Shown: positions 17,574-25,781 of the stretch, piece after piece
Numbering within the stretch: position 1 is the stretch's first letter
Layout: each line of letters begins with the position of its first letter
DNA from: Streptomyces sp. TLI_105
GTDB lineage: Bacteria; Actinomycetota; Actinomycetes; Streptomycetales; Streptomycetaceae
Direction: 5' to 3'
DNA: 64,000 nucleotides
NCBI RefSeq assembly: GCF_900105415.1
Contig: NZ_FNSM01000001.1
Location: forward strand, 5,605,501 to 5,669,500
Program-made: the position numbers and the translations under genes
Notes under the pieces: model-generated
What the model saw: only the letters and a program-made list of their open reading frames with translations
What the model was told of the DNA's origin: nothing
The model's database searches: none

Positions 17574-19306
17574 CAGGCTGCCTCCGCCTCGGTCAGCTGG
17601 GAGAGCACGATCTCCCGGTACGTCTCGTTCTCCGCCATCAGCTCACGGTGCCGTCCGGTGCCCACGACCCGGCCCTCGTCGAGGACGACGATCCGGTCGG
17701 CGTCCCGGATGGTGGAGACGCGCTGGGCGACGATCACCACGGTCGAGTCCGCCGTCTCCTGGGCCAGCGCGGCCCGGAGCAGGGCGTCCGTCTCGTAGTC
17801 GAGCGCGGAGAAGGAGTCGTCGAAGAGGTAGATCTCCGGCCGCTGCACGAGCGTCCGCGCGATGGCGAGGCGCTGGCGCTGGCCGCCGGAGACGTTGGTG
17901 CCGCCCTGCGCGATCGGGGCGTTCAGGCCGTGCTCCAGTTTCCTTACGAAGTCGGCGGCCTGGGCGACCTCCAGGGCGTGCCAGAGTTCCTCGTCGGTGG
18001 CGTCGGGCTTGCCGTACCGGAGGTTGGTGGCCACCGTCCCGGAGAACAGGTACGGCTTCTGGGGGACGAGTCCGACGGTCCTGGCCATCAGGGCGGGGTC
18101 GAGTTCGCGCACGTCGACGCCGTCGACGAGGACCTCGCCGCCGGTGGCGTCGAAGAGCCGGGGCACCAGCCCCAGCAGCGTCGACTTGCCGCTGCCCGTG
18201 GAGCCGATGATCGCGGTGGTCTCACCGGGCCGGGCGACCAGCGCCACGTCCTTCAGGACCGACTCCTCCGCGCCCGGGTAGCGGAAGTCCGCGCTCCTGA
18301 CCTCCAGGTGCCCGCGCCGGTCGAGCGTCCGCACCGGCTCGGCCGGCGGCACGACGCTCGTCTCCGTGCCGAGGACCTCCTCGATGCGCTCCGCGCACAC
18401 CTCGGCGCGCGGCACCATCATGAACATGAAGGTGGCCATCATCACGGCCATCACGATCTGCATCAGATAGGCGAGGAAGGCGGTCAGCGCGCCGATCTCC
18501 ATCCCGCCGCTGTCGATGCGGTGCGCGCCGAACCAGACCACGGCCACGCTGGAGACGTTCACGACGGTCATCACCGTCGGGAACATCAGCGCCATCAGCC
18601 GTCCCGTCGCCATCGACACGGCGGTCAGCTCGCCGTTGGACCCGCGGAAGCGCTCCTCCTCGTACTCGTCCTTCACGAAGGCGCGGATGACCCGGTTGCC
18701 GGTGATCTGCTCGCGCAGCACCCGGTTCACCGTGTCGAGCCGCTCCTGCATGGTCCGGAAGAGCGGCCGCATCCTCCGCACGATCAGCGAGACGGCCACG
18801 CCGAGGATCGGCACCACCGCGAGCAGCACGCCCGACAGGGGCACGTCCTGGCCCAGCGCCATCACGATGCCGCCGACGCACATGATGGGCGCGGAGACCA
18901 TCAGGGTGAACCCCATCAGGACCAGCATCTGGACCTGCTGGACGTCATTGGTGGTACGGGTGATCAGCGACGGCGCGCCGAAGTGGCCGAGTTCCCGGGC
19001 GGAGAAGGACTGCACCCGGTCGAAGACCGCGCCGCGCACGTCGCGGCCGAGCGCCGAGGCGGTCCGCGCGCCGTAGTACACGGCCCCGATGTTGCAGACG
19101 ACCTGGACGACGGAGACGCCGACCATCAGGGCGCCGAAGCGCAGGATGTAGCCGGTGTCCCCGTTGACGACACCGTGGTCGATGATGTCGGCGTTCAGGG
19201 TCGGCAGGTAGAGGCTCGCGCAGGTCTGCAGGAACTGCAGCAGGACGAGCAGCGCGATGGGTTTTCGATAGGGCCGCAGATGGGTTCGGAGAAGTCTTAT
19301 GAGCAC
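17573..19306 (-). CDS. Heterodimeric ABC exporter subunit (degenerate Walker B)
   Basis: Starts at GTG with AGGAG upstream; 577 residues with a membrane domain and an ATPase domain. Motifs are Walker A GSTGSGKST, canonical signature VSGGQRQRLA, and a Walker B reading YLFDDSFSALD in which the catalytic Glu is Asp. The switch region reads VAQRVST, with Gln where His is usual. This is the expected counterpart of the SAGEKQ subunit encoded next to it: its Walker motifs pair with the partner's odd signature to form the weak ATP site, as in TM287/288-type exporters. Multidrug or metabolite export is likely; the cargo is unknown. Confidence 0.9.
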   Translation of the reverse strand: MLIRLLRTHLRPYRKPIALLVLLQFLQTCASLYLPTLNADIIDHGVVNGDTGYILRFGALMVGVSVVQVVCNIGAVYYGARTASALGRDVRGAVFDRVQSFSARELGHFGAPSLITRTTNDVQQVQMLVLMGFTLMVSAPIMCVGGIVMALGQDVPLSGVLLAVVPILGVAVSLIVRRMRPLFRTMQERLDTVNRVLREQITGNRVIRAFVKDEYEEERFRGSNGELTAVSMATGRLMALMFPTVMTVVNVSSVAVVWFGAHRIDSGGMEIGALTAFLAYLMQIVMAVMMATFMFMMVPRAEVCAERIEEVLGTETSVVPPAEPVRTLDRRGHLEVRSADFRYPGAEESVLKDVALVARPGETTAIIGSTGSGKSTLLGLVPRLFDATGGEVLVDGVDVRELDPALMARTVGLVPQKPYLFSGTVATNLRYGKPDATDEELWHALEVAQAADFVRKLEHGLNAPIAQGGTNVSGGQRQRLAIARTLVQRPEIYLFDDSFSALDYETDALLRAALAQETADSTVVIVAQRVSTIRDADRIVVLDEGRVVGTGRHRELMAENETYREIVLSQLTEAEAA

Positions 19307-19380
19307 GGCTCCTACTATCGCCCGCACCCCGGGAGCGTTACGACTTGGTTTAGGGGGCGGGCGGAGCCCGGGGCAAGACT

Positions 19381-20820
19381 TTACGAACCGAACGCGCCCG
19401 GGTGGATCTGCTCCCGCGTCGCCACGTACTGCTGCCGCACCGCCTGCCCCGCCGACAGCTCGTCGCCGGGCTCCAGGATCTGCGCGACCGCGCCCTGCCA
19501 CGGCGGGGGAGCGGACGGGGACAGCGTGCCCCGCGCGACCCCGAGCGCCCAGGCGGCCTGCCGGGCCGCGCCGAGCGCCGCGTAGTCGGCCGGCTGGGGG
19601 ACGACGACCTGGGCGCCGAAGAGCGCCGGCGCGAGGGCCTGCACGGCCGGCAGGGCGGCCGCCGCGCCGAGCAGGAAGACCCGCCGCACCTCGACGCCCC
19701 GCCCGCGCAGCACGTCCATGGCGTCGGCGAGCGCGCAGAGCATCCCCTCGAACGCCGCCCGCGCCAGGTGTTCGGGCTTCATCGACTCGCGCCGCAGCCC
19801 GCTGAGCGTGCCCGCGGTGTGCGGCAGGTTCGGGGTCCGCTCGCCCTCCAGATAGGGCAGCAGGACGAGCCCGGAGGCCCCGGGCGTCGACTTCAGCGCC
19901 AGCGCCGACAGCTCCTCCAGCGACTCCAGGCCCAGCATCTCGGCGGTCCCCCGCAGCGCCCGTACGGCATTGGAGGTGGAGACGACGGGCAGGTGCATGC
20001 CGGTGGCGTCGGCGAAGGAGGTGATCATGCCGCTCGGGTCGGCGAGGGCGTCGTGGTGCACGGCCATCACGGAGCCGGAGGCGCCGAGCGAGACCACCGC
20101 GTCGCCGGGGCCGAGGCCGAGGCCGAGCGCGGCGGCCATCGTCTCGCCGGTGCCGGCGGAGACGAGGAGGCCCTCGGGGGTGATGCCGGCCGCGTCGGAG
20201 GGACCGAGGACCTCGGGCAGCACGGCCTGGTGGCCGAGCGCCAGCTCGACGAGGTCGGGCCGGTAGGTCCCGGTCCGCGTGGACCAGTAGCCGGTGCCGG
20301 AGGCGGCGCCGCGGTCGGTGGTGCGGCGGGCGGGACGGCCCAGGAGCTGCCAGACGAGCCAGTCGTGGGGCTGGAGCACCATGGCGACCCGCTGGGCGTT
20401 CTCGGGTTCCGCGCGGGCCAGCCAGCGCAGCTTGGCGACCGGCTGTCCGGCGCCGGGCACGCTGCCGACGGCTTCGGCCCAGGCCTGCCGGCCGCCCAGC
20501 GACTCGACGAGGTCGGCGGCGGCGACCTGCGCCCGCTTGTCGTTGCGGACCAGCGCGGGCCGCACCAGGCCGCCCTGCGCGTCGAGCGGCACGAGCCCGT
20601 GCTGCTGCGCGGAGACGCCGATGGCCTCCACGCCCTCCAGGAGCCCGCCGGTGGCGGCCTCCCCGAGCGAGAGCAGCCAGGACTGCGGATCGACGTCGAC
20701 GGCCTTCGGTTCGCCGGGATGCGCGGCGTACCCCTGCCGCAGTACGGCACCCGTGTCCGTGTCACAGACGACGATGCGTGTGAACTCCGCAGAGCTGTCC
20801 AGTCCGGCGACTATCCCCAT
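19381..20820 (-). CDS. FGGY-family carbohydrate kinase, xylulokinase-like
   Basis: The 479-residue length and two-lobe pattern are those of FGGY kinases. Visible elements are the phosphate-binding start GIVAGLDSSAEFTRIVVCD and the xylulokinase-type VSAQQHGLVPLD. The C-lobe ATP site includes SLGASGSV, and the LLPYLEGERTPN stretch is typical of XylB. It should phosphorylate a ketose such as D-xylulose, but no xylose isomerase or sugar transporter gene is adjacent, so the substrate remains open. The gene stands alone between the exporter pair and a small membrane protein gene. Confidence 0.8.
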   Translation of the reverse strand: MGIVAGLDSSAEFTRIVVCDTDTGAVLRQGYAAHPGEPKAVDVDPQSWLLSLGEAATGGLLEGVEAIGVSAQQHGLVPLDAQGGLVRPALVRNDKRAQVAAADLVESLGGRQAWAEAVGSVPGAGQPVAKLRWLARAEPENAQRVAMVLQPHDWLVWQLLGRPARRTTDRGAASGTGYWSTRTGTYRPDLVELALGHQAVLPEVLGPSDAAGITPEGLLVSAGTGETMAAALGLGLGPGDAVVSLGASGSVMAVHHDALADPSGMITSFADATGMHLPVVSTSNAVRALRGTAEMLGLESLEELSALALKSTPGASGLVLLPYLEGERTPNLPHTAGTLSGLRRESMKPEHLARAAFEGMLCALADAMDVLRGRGVEVRRVFLLGAAAALPAVQALAPALFGAQVVVPQPADYAALGAARQAAWALGVARGTLSPSAPPPWQGAVAQILEPGDELSAGQAVRQQYVATREQIHPGAFGS

Positions 20821-20849
20821 GACACATGATTCTGCCGCACGCGCGGCGC

Positions 20850-21161
20850 TCAGGTGTTGCTGGTGCCCCAGTCCTCCTCGTCGACCTTGCCGTTGCCCAT
20901 GCCGCGCCCGCGCAGGGCGTGGACCCGGTCGGTCACGGAGGACGGCAGCCGGTCGCCGACCTTGTCGCCCACCAGGTGCACCGCCTTCCCCGCGGCCTGG
21001 CGGCCGGTCTGGGCGGCGGTCTCCGCGGCGTTCCGCACGGCCGGGTTCTCGGCGAACTCCTTCGCGGACTTCTTCATCTGTTCGTAGCGCTCGCGACCGG
21101 CCCGCGTGCCGATCACGTAACCGAGGGCGAGTCCCACGACGAACGTCAGCTTGTACCGCAC
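20850..21161 (-). CDS. Small YtxH-like membrane-anchored protein
   Basis: A 103-residue protein with one N-terminal hydrophobic segment (LTFVVGLALGYVIGTRAG, about residues 5-22) followed by a long charged amphipathic helix with repeated Ala/Lys/Glu heptads. It has the look of YtxH-type stress or envelope proteins common in actinobacteria. No catalytic motif is visible. It lies 29 bp upstream of the kinase gene on the same strand and may be cotranscribed with it. Confidence 0.75.
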   Translation of the reverse strand: MRYKLTFVVGLALGYVIGTRAGRERYEQMKKSAKEFAENPAVRNAAETAAQTGRQAAGKAVHLVGDKVGDRLPSSVTDRVHALRGRGMGNGKVDEEDWGTSNT

Positions 21162-21297
21162 GGCTGCGATCCTTCCCTGGAGGCCCTGGGGATACCGATT
21201 GGCGGAGCACCCCCCTGCTTGCGCTAATGTATGTCTCGCAGCGAGCGAGCGCCGCCCGGCAAGGTCCGAGGTGGAGCCGATCGGTGCAACGCAGCAA

Positions 21298-21370
21298 TCC
21301 CCTGTAGCTCAATTGGCAGAGCAGCCGGCTGTTAACCGGCAGGTTACTGGTTCGAGTCCAGTCGGGGGAG
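21298..21370 (+). tRNA. tRNA-Asn (GTT), copy 1
   Basis: A 73-nt cloverleaf without encoded CCA. The acceptor stem TCCCCTG pairs with CGGGGGA, the anticodon loop CTGTTAA gives anticodon GTT, and the T-arm contains GGTTCGAGTCC. It differs from the copy five bases downstream mainly in the anticodon stem and variable region. Confidence 0.95.
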
Positions 21371-21375
21371 CGCGA

Positions 21376-21448
21376 TCCCCTGTAGCTCAATTGGCAGAGC
21401 ATTCGGCTGTTAACCGGAGGGTTACTGGTTCGAGTCCAGTCGGGGGAG
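21376..21448 (+). tRNA. tRNA-Asn (GTT), copy 2
   Basis: Tandem duplicate of the preceding tRNA, with identical acceptor, D- and T-arms and anticodon GTT. Its anticodon stem contains a G-U pair (TTCGG/CCGGA) instead of the all-Watson-Crick stem of copy 1. The two are probably cotranscribed and processed from one precursor ending at the terminator downstream. Confidence 0.95.
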
Positions 21449-21459
21449 CAAGACGGAAG

Positions 21460-21481
21460 AGGACCCTTAGGGGTCCTTTTT
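21460..21481 (+). terminator. Intrinsic terminator of the tRNA-Asn pair
   Basis: A 7-bp stem (AGGACCC/GGGTCCT) with a 4-nt loop is followed by a run of Ts, just after the second tRNA. Confidence 0.85.
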
Positions 21482-21614
21482 CGCGTCTCCGGGAACCATC
21501 CGGAGCGCGGCGCGGTCTTCATGGTCGAGCAGAGCCGATCATCCGGAGCAGGAGATCGTATGAGCGGCTATGCTGCGGCAGACGGCGCGCACACATGTAC
21601 GCGCCTCACCGTTC

Positions 21615-21691
21615 GGGGCGGTAGCTCAGCCGGTTAGAGCAGCGGACTCATAATCCGTCGGCCGTGGGTTCGAGTCCCACCCGCCCCACCA
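21615..21691 (+). tRNA. tRNA with CAT anticodon (elongator Met or Ile2)
   Basis: A 77-nt cloverleaf with encoded CCA: acceptor GGGGCGG/CCGCCCC, anticodon loop CTCATAA, T-arm GGTTCGAGTCC. The normal base-paired first position excludes initiator tRNA. CAT anticodons serve either elongator methionine or, after lysidine modification, AUA isoleucine, and the two cannot be separated here by eye. Confidence 0.93.
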
Positions 21692-21692
21692 C

Positions 21693-21736
21693 AGCCCGTG
21701 GCCGCAGGAAGGTTTCTCCGCGACCACGGGCTTCTT
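21693..21736 (+). terminator. Terminator downstream of the CAT tRNA
   Basis: AGCCCGTGG pairs with CCACGGGCT across a 22-nt loop and is followed by a short T-rich tract, immediately after the tRNA 3' end. Confidence 0.7.
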
Positions 21737-21802
21737 GCTCCCACGGTGCACCCGTCGCGACGCGGATCACGGCAGCGACACGCCCGGAGTCGCCCGGACG
21801 CC

Positions 21803-22729
21803 TCAGTCCGCGCGGAAGGCGACGCGGACCGTGTTGCCCGCCGGGATCACGAGCACGCTGCCGCCCGTCTCGGACCAGTTCTCGGGGATGAGGAACATCC
21901 GGCCGTTCACCTCCGCGAGGAGGCGCAGGCCCTCGTACCGGTACCGGAACCGCTGCGGGTGGTCGGCGACGGGCAGGACGGTCTCGCGTGCCTGCCGGGG
22001 CGGGAAGTAGAGCCGCTCCGGAGTGTCGACGGTCACCGCCGGGCGCAGCCACAGATTGCGCGCCAGATACCGGGCGTCGTCGTCGCCGTGCTGCTTCGCG
22101 TACGCGTGGACCGCCCAGAAGGACGACAGGCCGACCAGCGCGGCGACGAGCGCGAGCGCCAGCCGCTCGCGCGCCACCGGGTAGTCGGCGCCGCTCAGCT
22201 TGAAGAACAGGGCCCTGCCGTATACGACGAGCACCAGTCCGCTGCCGAGCAGCAGCGGGGTGTCCATCGCCCCGGCGTCCCACACGCCGAGCCCGCCGAG
22301 CATGCCGAGAGCGAAGAGGACCAGGCCGCAGACCGAGAGCAGGTACGGCGCGAACCGGCCGCCGGGCGGCAGGCGGCCGCTCCTGGCTCCCAGCGCGCGT
22401 GCCGCGTAGTAGACCAGGACGGCGACCAGCGCGACGGTGAGCGCGGTGCCGGCGGGTACGTAGAGGGCGCCCGCGCTGCGCAGCGCGTAGTCCTGGGTGG
22501 AGAAGCCGAGGGTCGCGGCGTCGACGCCGAAGTGTGCGTAGAGGGCGTCGGTGTAGGCGAAGCCGAAGTACAGCAGCAGGGCGCCGATGAAGGTGGTCGG
22601 GGCGAGCAGCGTGGCGAGCGTGATGGCCCAGTTGCTCCAGGGACGGCCGCCGCTGTCGGAGTCCCCCTCGGCCGTGACGGGCCCGTCGGCCGCGGGGCCC
22701 CCGTCGTTCCCCCGGTTCCCTTCGGCCAT
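21803..22729 (-). CDS. Multi-pass membrane protein of unknown function
   Basis: 308 residues. After a Gly/Asp-rich cytoplasmic N-terminus (1-30) come about five hydrophobic segments: near 33-55, 88-110, 128-148, 154-172 and 188-205. A C-terminal domain of about 100 residues follows; it looks extracytoplasmic and rich in beta strands. I recognise no family motif. The gene is followed on the same strand, after 23 bp in the upstream direction, by a lipoprotein gene; together they may form a small envelope operon. Confidence 0.7.
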   Translation of the reverse strand: MAEGNRGNDGGPAADGPVTAEGDSDSGGRPWSNWAITLATLLAPTTFIGALLLYFGFAYTDALYAHFGVDAATLGFSTQDYALRSAGALYVPAGTALTVALVAVLVYYAARALGARSGRLPPGGRFAPYLLSVCGLVLFALGMLGGLGVWDAGAMDTPLLLGSGLVLVVYGRALFFKLSGADYPVARERLALALVAALVGLSSFWAVHAYAKQHGDDDARYLARNLWLRPAVTVDTPERLYFPPRQARETVLPVADHPQRFRYRYEGLRLLAEVNGRMFLIPENWSETGGSVLVIPAGNTVRVAFRAD

Positions 22730-22752
22730 ACGGCCCCCTTCGCCCGGGCGGC

Positions 22753-23568
22753 TCAGCCGAGCCCACCGGACTTGCCGGTGCCCCCGTCGGTGGTTCCCCC
22801 GGTGGTCTCGCCCGTGGTCTCGCCGGGGGGCGTCTCCCCGGTCGTCTCGCCGGTGGTTTCCCCGGTGGTCTCGCCGGGGGGCGTCTCCCCGGTCGTCTCC
22901 CCGGTCGTCTCCCCGGTGGTCTCGCCGGTGGTCTCGCCGGGGGGCGTCTCCCCGGTCGTTTCGCTGGTGGTCTCGCCGGTGGGGTTCAGTTGAACGGAGA
23001 GCGCGTCCTCGTCCTCGCCCCTGACCCCGCCCTCGTCCCGAAGGGTCACGCAGATGATGCGCGGCTGGTTGGAGGTCACGTCTCCCTGTCCCTGGGGGAA
23101 ACTGAAGGACACCTTGAAGTCCTTCCCCTCCGACTTCGGCGGGACGGTGACGGTCTGGCTCGGTGGGGCGATGGGTTGGCGCTTCCCGTCCGGCGAGCAG
23201 TCCACGACCGCGACCGTGCCCACGTAGGGTTCGGACGACGGATTCTCCACGAACTTCTCGTAGGCGAACGGGAAGGTTCCACCGAAGGCGTCGGAGAGCC
23301 GGCCCGCGCGGCTGAAGTTTCCGCTGTCCTTCTCCCGCCTCCGCCGCTCCTGCGCGTCCGCTTCCGTGTCGCCTCCCCCCGTCGTCCCGGCGGTCGCCGT
23401 GGCGTCGGTGGAGTCGGTCGCGTCCGAGGCGACGCCGGTCTCGGAGGTCCGGTTCTCCCCCTCCGACCCGGAGGAGCAGCCGGTCAGCGGGGCGGCCCCG
23501 GCGCAGAGGAGAACGAGGGCGAGGAGCGCGCCCCTGGAGATCCGCCGACGAGTCGTCCTGCCGCGCAT
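22753..23568 (-). CDS. Putative lipoprotein with C-terminal Gly-Glu-Thr-Thr repeats
   Basis: The 271-residue protein has an Arg-rich N-terminus, a hydrophobic core and the lipobox LTGC, so Cys31 should be lipidated after export. A Ser/Thr/Asp-rich spacer precedes a domain of about 110 residues containing TVPPKSEGKDFKVSFSFPQGQGDV, which I cannot name. The last 70 residues consist of tandem GETT/GETPP units ending in GKSGGLG. These form an extended, very acidic tail probably exposed at or spanning the cell wall. It is transcribed upstream of the membrane protein gene 23 bp away. An exact function is not evident. Confidence 0.75.
   Translation of the reverse strand: MRGRTTRRRISRGALLALVLLCAGAAPLTGCSSGSEGENRTSETGVASDATDSTDATATAGTTGGGDTEADAQERRRREKDSGNFSRAGRLSDAFGGTFPFAYEKFVENPSSEPYVGTVAVVDCSPDGKRQPIAPPSQTVTVPPKSEGKDFKVSFSFPQGQGDVTSNQPRIICVTLRDEGGVRGEDEDALSVQLNPTGETTSETTGETPPGETTGETTGETTGETTGETPPGETTGETTGETTGETPPGETTGETTGGTTDGGTGKSGGLG
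22794..22985. repeat. Tandem repeats encoding a GETT/GETPP tail
   Basis: Twelve-base units (GTCTCGCCGGTG and variants) recur across the 3' end of the lipoprotein gene. They are grouped into higher-order blocks separated by GGGGGGCGTCTCCCC segments that encode the Pro-Pro variant. The array stays in frame and is a likely site of length variation between strains. Confidence 0.85.
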
Positions 23569-23699
23569 GGAGCCTCCCGATCCGGGGCGGTCGGAACGGA
23601 CTGCCCCCGTCCCGTGTCCCGGCAGCCTAAAACGGCGTCATATCGGGTGAAACCGCCGTTCGGGTAGCTGTACCGGAGTGGCCCGCGCGCGCGTGGTGT

Positions 23700-23727
23700 C
23701 CCCGGCACCGGGTGCGCGGTGCCGGGG
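23700..23727. terminator. GC-rich hairpin beside the phospholipase remnant
   Basis: An 11-bp perfect stem (CCCCGGCACCG/CGGTGCCGGGG) with a 6-nt loop lies 12 bp beyond the remnant's stop. The intact phospholipase gene has a similar hairpin in the same relative place, so it appears to have been copied with the gene end. Confidence 0.6.
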
Positions 23728-23739
23728 CGGTCGTCGGCG

Positions 23740-23925
23740 TCAGTACGTCAGGATCGCCGGGTCGGACTGGCTCGCCGCACCCGTCTCCACGTGACCGGCG
23801 AGGCGGCGGACGTGAGGGTGAGGTCGTACCAGCGGTGGGCGGCGGAGACGTCGACGCTGTGGGTGACCGCGGCGCCCTTCGCGACGGAGAGCGTCTCTGG
23901 GCACCGCCGTAGGCGTTGATGCCGG
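23740..23925 (-). pseudogene. Decayed 3' end of a phospholipase C gene
   Basis: Reading the three minus-strand frames in turn recovers the last 60 or so codons of a phosphocholine-type phospholipase C. NAYGG is in one frame, TLSVAKGAAVTHS followed by HRWYDLTLTSAAS in a second, and RRLAGHVETGAASQ ending in DPAILTY and a stop in the third. The intact gene at 27988-30042 has the same order and nearly the same residues. At least two frameshifts separate the pieces, and no other part of the gene is recognisable upstream. The flanking 23569-24249 interval otherwise shows only a candidate promoter region for the gene at 24250. Confidence 0.85.
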
Positions 23926-24249
23926 CGGTCCGGCAGCCCGGCGCCGCGAAGCCGGTCACTCCTGGGAGTGACGGAGAGCGATCGGGCCGACGACAGGCCG
24001 TCACCGGGTTCGGTCCGTGGGTCATGCCGCCGGTGCGCAGCCGGGACGGTGCCGTGACCGCCGGGAACGGCCGTCGTTCCTGACGTCCCGTGAGGTGCGG
24101 TGCGCGATGCCCTCGTCCGAACGCCTTGGGTCCGTATGCACCATCCCAAGTGGCAGGAGGCTCGGCGGCAGCTGACGGTGATCCGTGTCGCCGCGTATGG
24201 AGAGCCGACACTGGGTCAGCTGACGCGGCGTACGGAAGGAAGTTCAGCG

Positions 24250-24915
24250 ATGCGCTCTGCCCGCATTCTCTTCGCCGCGGCTGCCACCGCCGGCACCCTG
24301 GCGCTCGCCGCACCCGGCGCCTACGCGATCACCGCAGGTGACTGGGACGGCTCCTCCCAGAGCAAGGAAAGCGACCACGGCTCCTCCCACAGCCAGGAGA
24401 GCGACCACGGCTCCTCCCACAGCGAGGAGAGCGACCACGGCAAGCCGAAGGGCGGCATGCACACCGGCTCCGGCGCCCTGTCCCTCGTCAGCGGAGACGA
24501 GTGGTCCAAGGAGCACGACAAGGGTGACAAGTCCGAGAAGGAGCACGACAAGGGCGACAAGTCCGAGAAGGAGCACGACAAGGGCGACCGGTACGAGAAG
24601 GAGCACGAGAAGCCCAAGGGCGGCATGCACACCGGCTCCGGCGCCCTGTCCCTCGTGAACGCCGACGACTGGACCAAGGACACGGAGAAGGACACGGAGA
24701 AGGGCAAGCAGAAGGACTGGAGCAAGGACACGGAGAAGGACGAGTCGAACGACGAGGGCGGCTACAAGTCGGAGAAGCCGAAGGGCGGCATGCACACGGG
24801 CGGCGGCGGCCTCGCGAGCGGCACCACGAACGTGACCGGCGCGGCCCTGGCCGCGGGCGGACTCGCCGCGTTCGTTCTCTACCGCCGTAGGAAGGCCGCC
24901 GGCGCGGCTGCGTGA
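24250..24915 (+). CDS. Repeat-rich surface protein, probable sortase substrate
   Basis: A signal peptide (RSARILFAAAATAGTLALAAPGAYA) is followed by a very hydrophilic 221-residue protein and ends with a hydrophobic helix and an RRRK tail, the layout of a wall-sorted protein. The body carries repeats: SSHSxESDHG units, KEHDKGDKSE units, and three copies of KPKGGMHTGSGALSL. The last copy lies just before the C-terminal helix. No LPxTG is present; LASGT is the only nearby sequence loosely like the LAxTG of actinobacterial sortases. GGAAGGAAG precedes the ATG at good distance. The class F sortase gene follows 113 bp downstream on the same strand, which supports pairing. Confidence 0.75.
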   Translation: MRSARILFAAAATAGTLALAAPGAYAITAGDWDGSSQSKESDHGSSHSQESDHGSSHSEESDHGKPKGGMHTGSGALSLVSGDEWSKEHDKGDKSEKEHDKGDKSEKEHDKGDRYEKEHEKPKGGMHTGSGALSLVNADDWTKDTEKDTEKGKQKDWSKDTEKDESNDEGGYKSEKPKGGMHTGGGGLASGTTNVTGAALAAGGLAAFVLYRRRKAAGAAA

Positions 24916-25028
24916 GGAAGACCGGACGCAGGGGCCGTCTCCCGGACGGCGGCCCCTGCGTCCGGGAGACGGCCCCGCCCCCGTACCCCCGAGCCCGAAT
25001 CTTCCGCCCGAGTCCGAAGGAGCCCCTG

Positions 25029-25781
25029 GTGACGACCCGACCGGATCCCGCTGACGCGGGAGCGTCCCGGCGTATCCCGCGGTGGGTGGCCCCCGCCGTG
25101 TTCTGGACGCTGGTTCTCGCTGTGCTTCTGCTCGTCTTCCGTCCGTGGGTGTCCGACCAGGACACGGAAGCACCGACCCGGCCCGCGGCCGCGGCCGAGC
25201 CCGGTGGCGCTGCGGCCCCCGCCCCGTCGTCACTCCCCGGCTCCTCGCGCCGTGCGTCGCCGAGTGCCGTCCCGGCGTCCGGTCCGTCGATGCCGAGGTC
25301 GGCCCCCACCCGGCTGAGGATTCCCAAGATCGGAGTGGACGCGCCGTTCACCGGCCTGAAGATCGGCCCTTCCGGTGCGCTCGACCCGCCCCCGGCCGAC
25401 GACACGAACCTGGTGGGCTGGCAGGAGTCCGGCATCTCCCCGGGTGAACGGGGGACCGCGATCGTCGCGGGCCATCTGGACACGGCCACCGCCCCAGCCG
25501 TCTTCGCCCGGCTCGGCGAGCTCAAGGCCGGAGACACCTTCGAGGTGAGCCGCGCCGACGGCACCACCGCCGCCTTCCTCATCGACTCCGTGGAGGAGTT
25601 CAGCAAGGACGACTTCCCGGACCGGCGCGTCTACGAGGACACCCCCGACGCGCTCGTCCGGCTCATCACGTGCGCGGGCCCCTACGACCGCAAGGCCAAG
25701 GACTACACCGAGAACCTGGTCGTCTTCGCCCACCTGGAGGAGTCCGGCGAGTGGGCGCCCCCTGCCGAGGGCGGCCGTTGA
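25029..25781 (+). CDS. Class F sortase
   Basis: A transpeptidase that anchors or links exported proteins at the cell wall. From the GTG start behind GAAGGAG it has 250 residues: a cytoplasmic basic start, one transmembrane helix (VAPAVFWTLVLAVLLLVF, about 20-37), a Pro/Ala/Ser-rich extracellular spacer (45-92) and the sortase domain. All three catalytic residues are visible: His149 in VAGHLDT, Cys215 in LITCAG, and Arg221 in the following YDR. The domain architecture fits actinobacterial class F enzymes. The gene sits directly after a candidate surface substrate. Confidence 0.88.
   Translation: MTTRPDPADAGASRRIPRWVAPAVFWTLVLAVLLLVFRPWVSDQDTEAPTRPAAAAEPGGAAAPAPSSLPGSSRRASPSAVPASGPSMPRSAPTRLRIPKIGVDAPFTGLKIGPSGALDPPPADDTNLVGWQESGISPGERGTAIVAGHLDTATAPAVFARLGELKAGDTFEVSRADGTTAAFLIDSVEEFSKDDFPDRRVYEDTPDALVRLITCAGPYDRKAKDYTENLVVFAHLEESGEWAPPAEGGR

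Noticed and set aside
19381..21522. Extended N-terminus for the FGGY kinase reaching into the tRNA genes
   Set aside because: The extra residues derive from the tRNA genes and the small membrane protein gene; the ATG at 20820 begins exactly at the conserved GIVAGLDSS motif.
21615..21691. Initiator tRNA-fMet
   Set aside because: The acceptor stem starts with a regular G-C pair; initiator tRNAs have an unpaired first position. The gene therefore encodes elongator Met or Ile2.
22794..22985. Possible CRISPR array
   Set aside because: The units are contiguous 12-bp repeats encoding an in-frame peptide tail, with no unique spacers and no cas genes.
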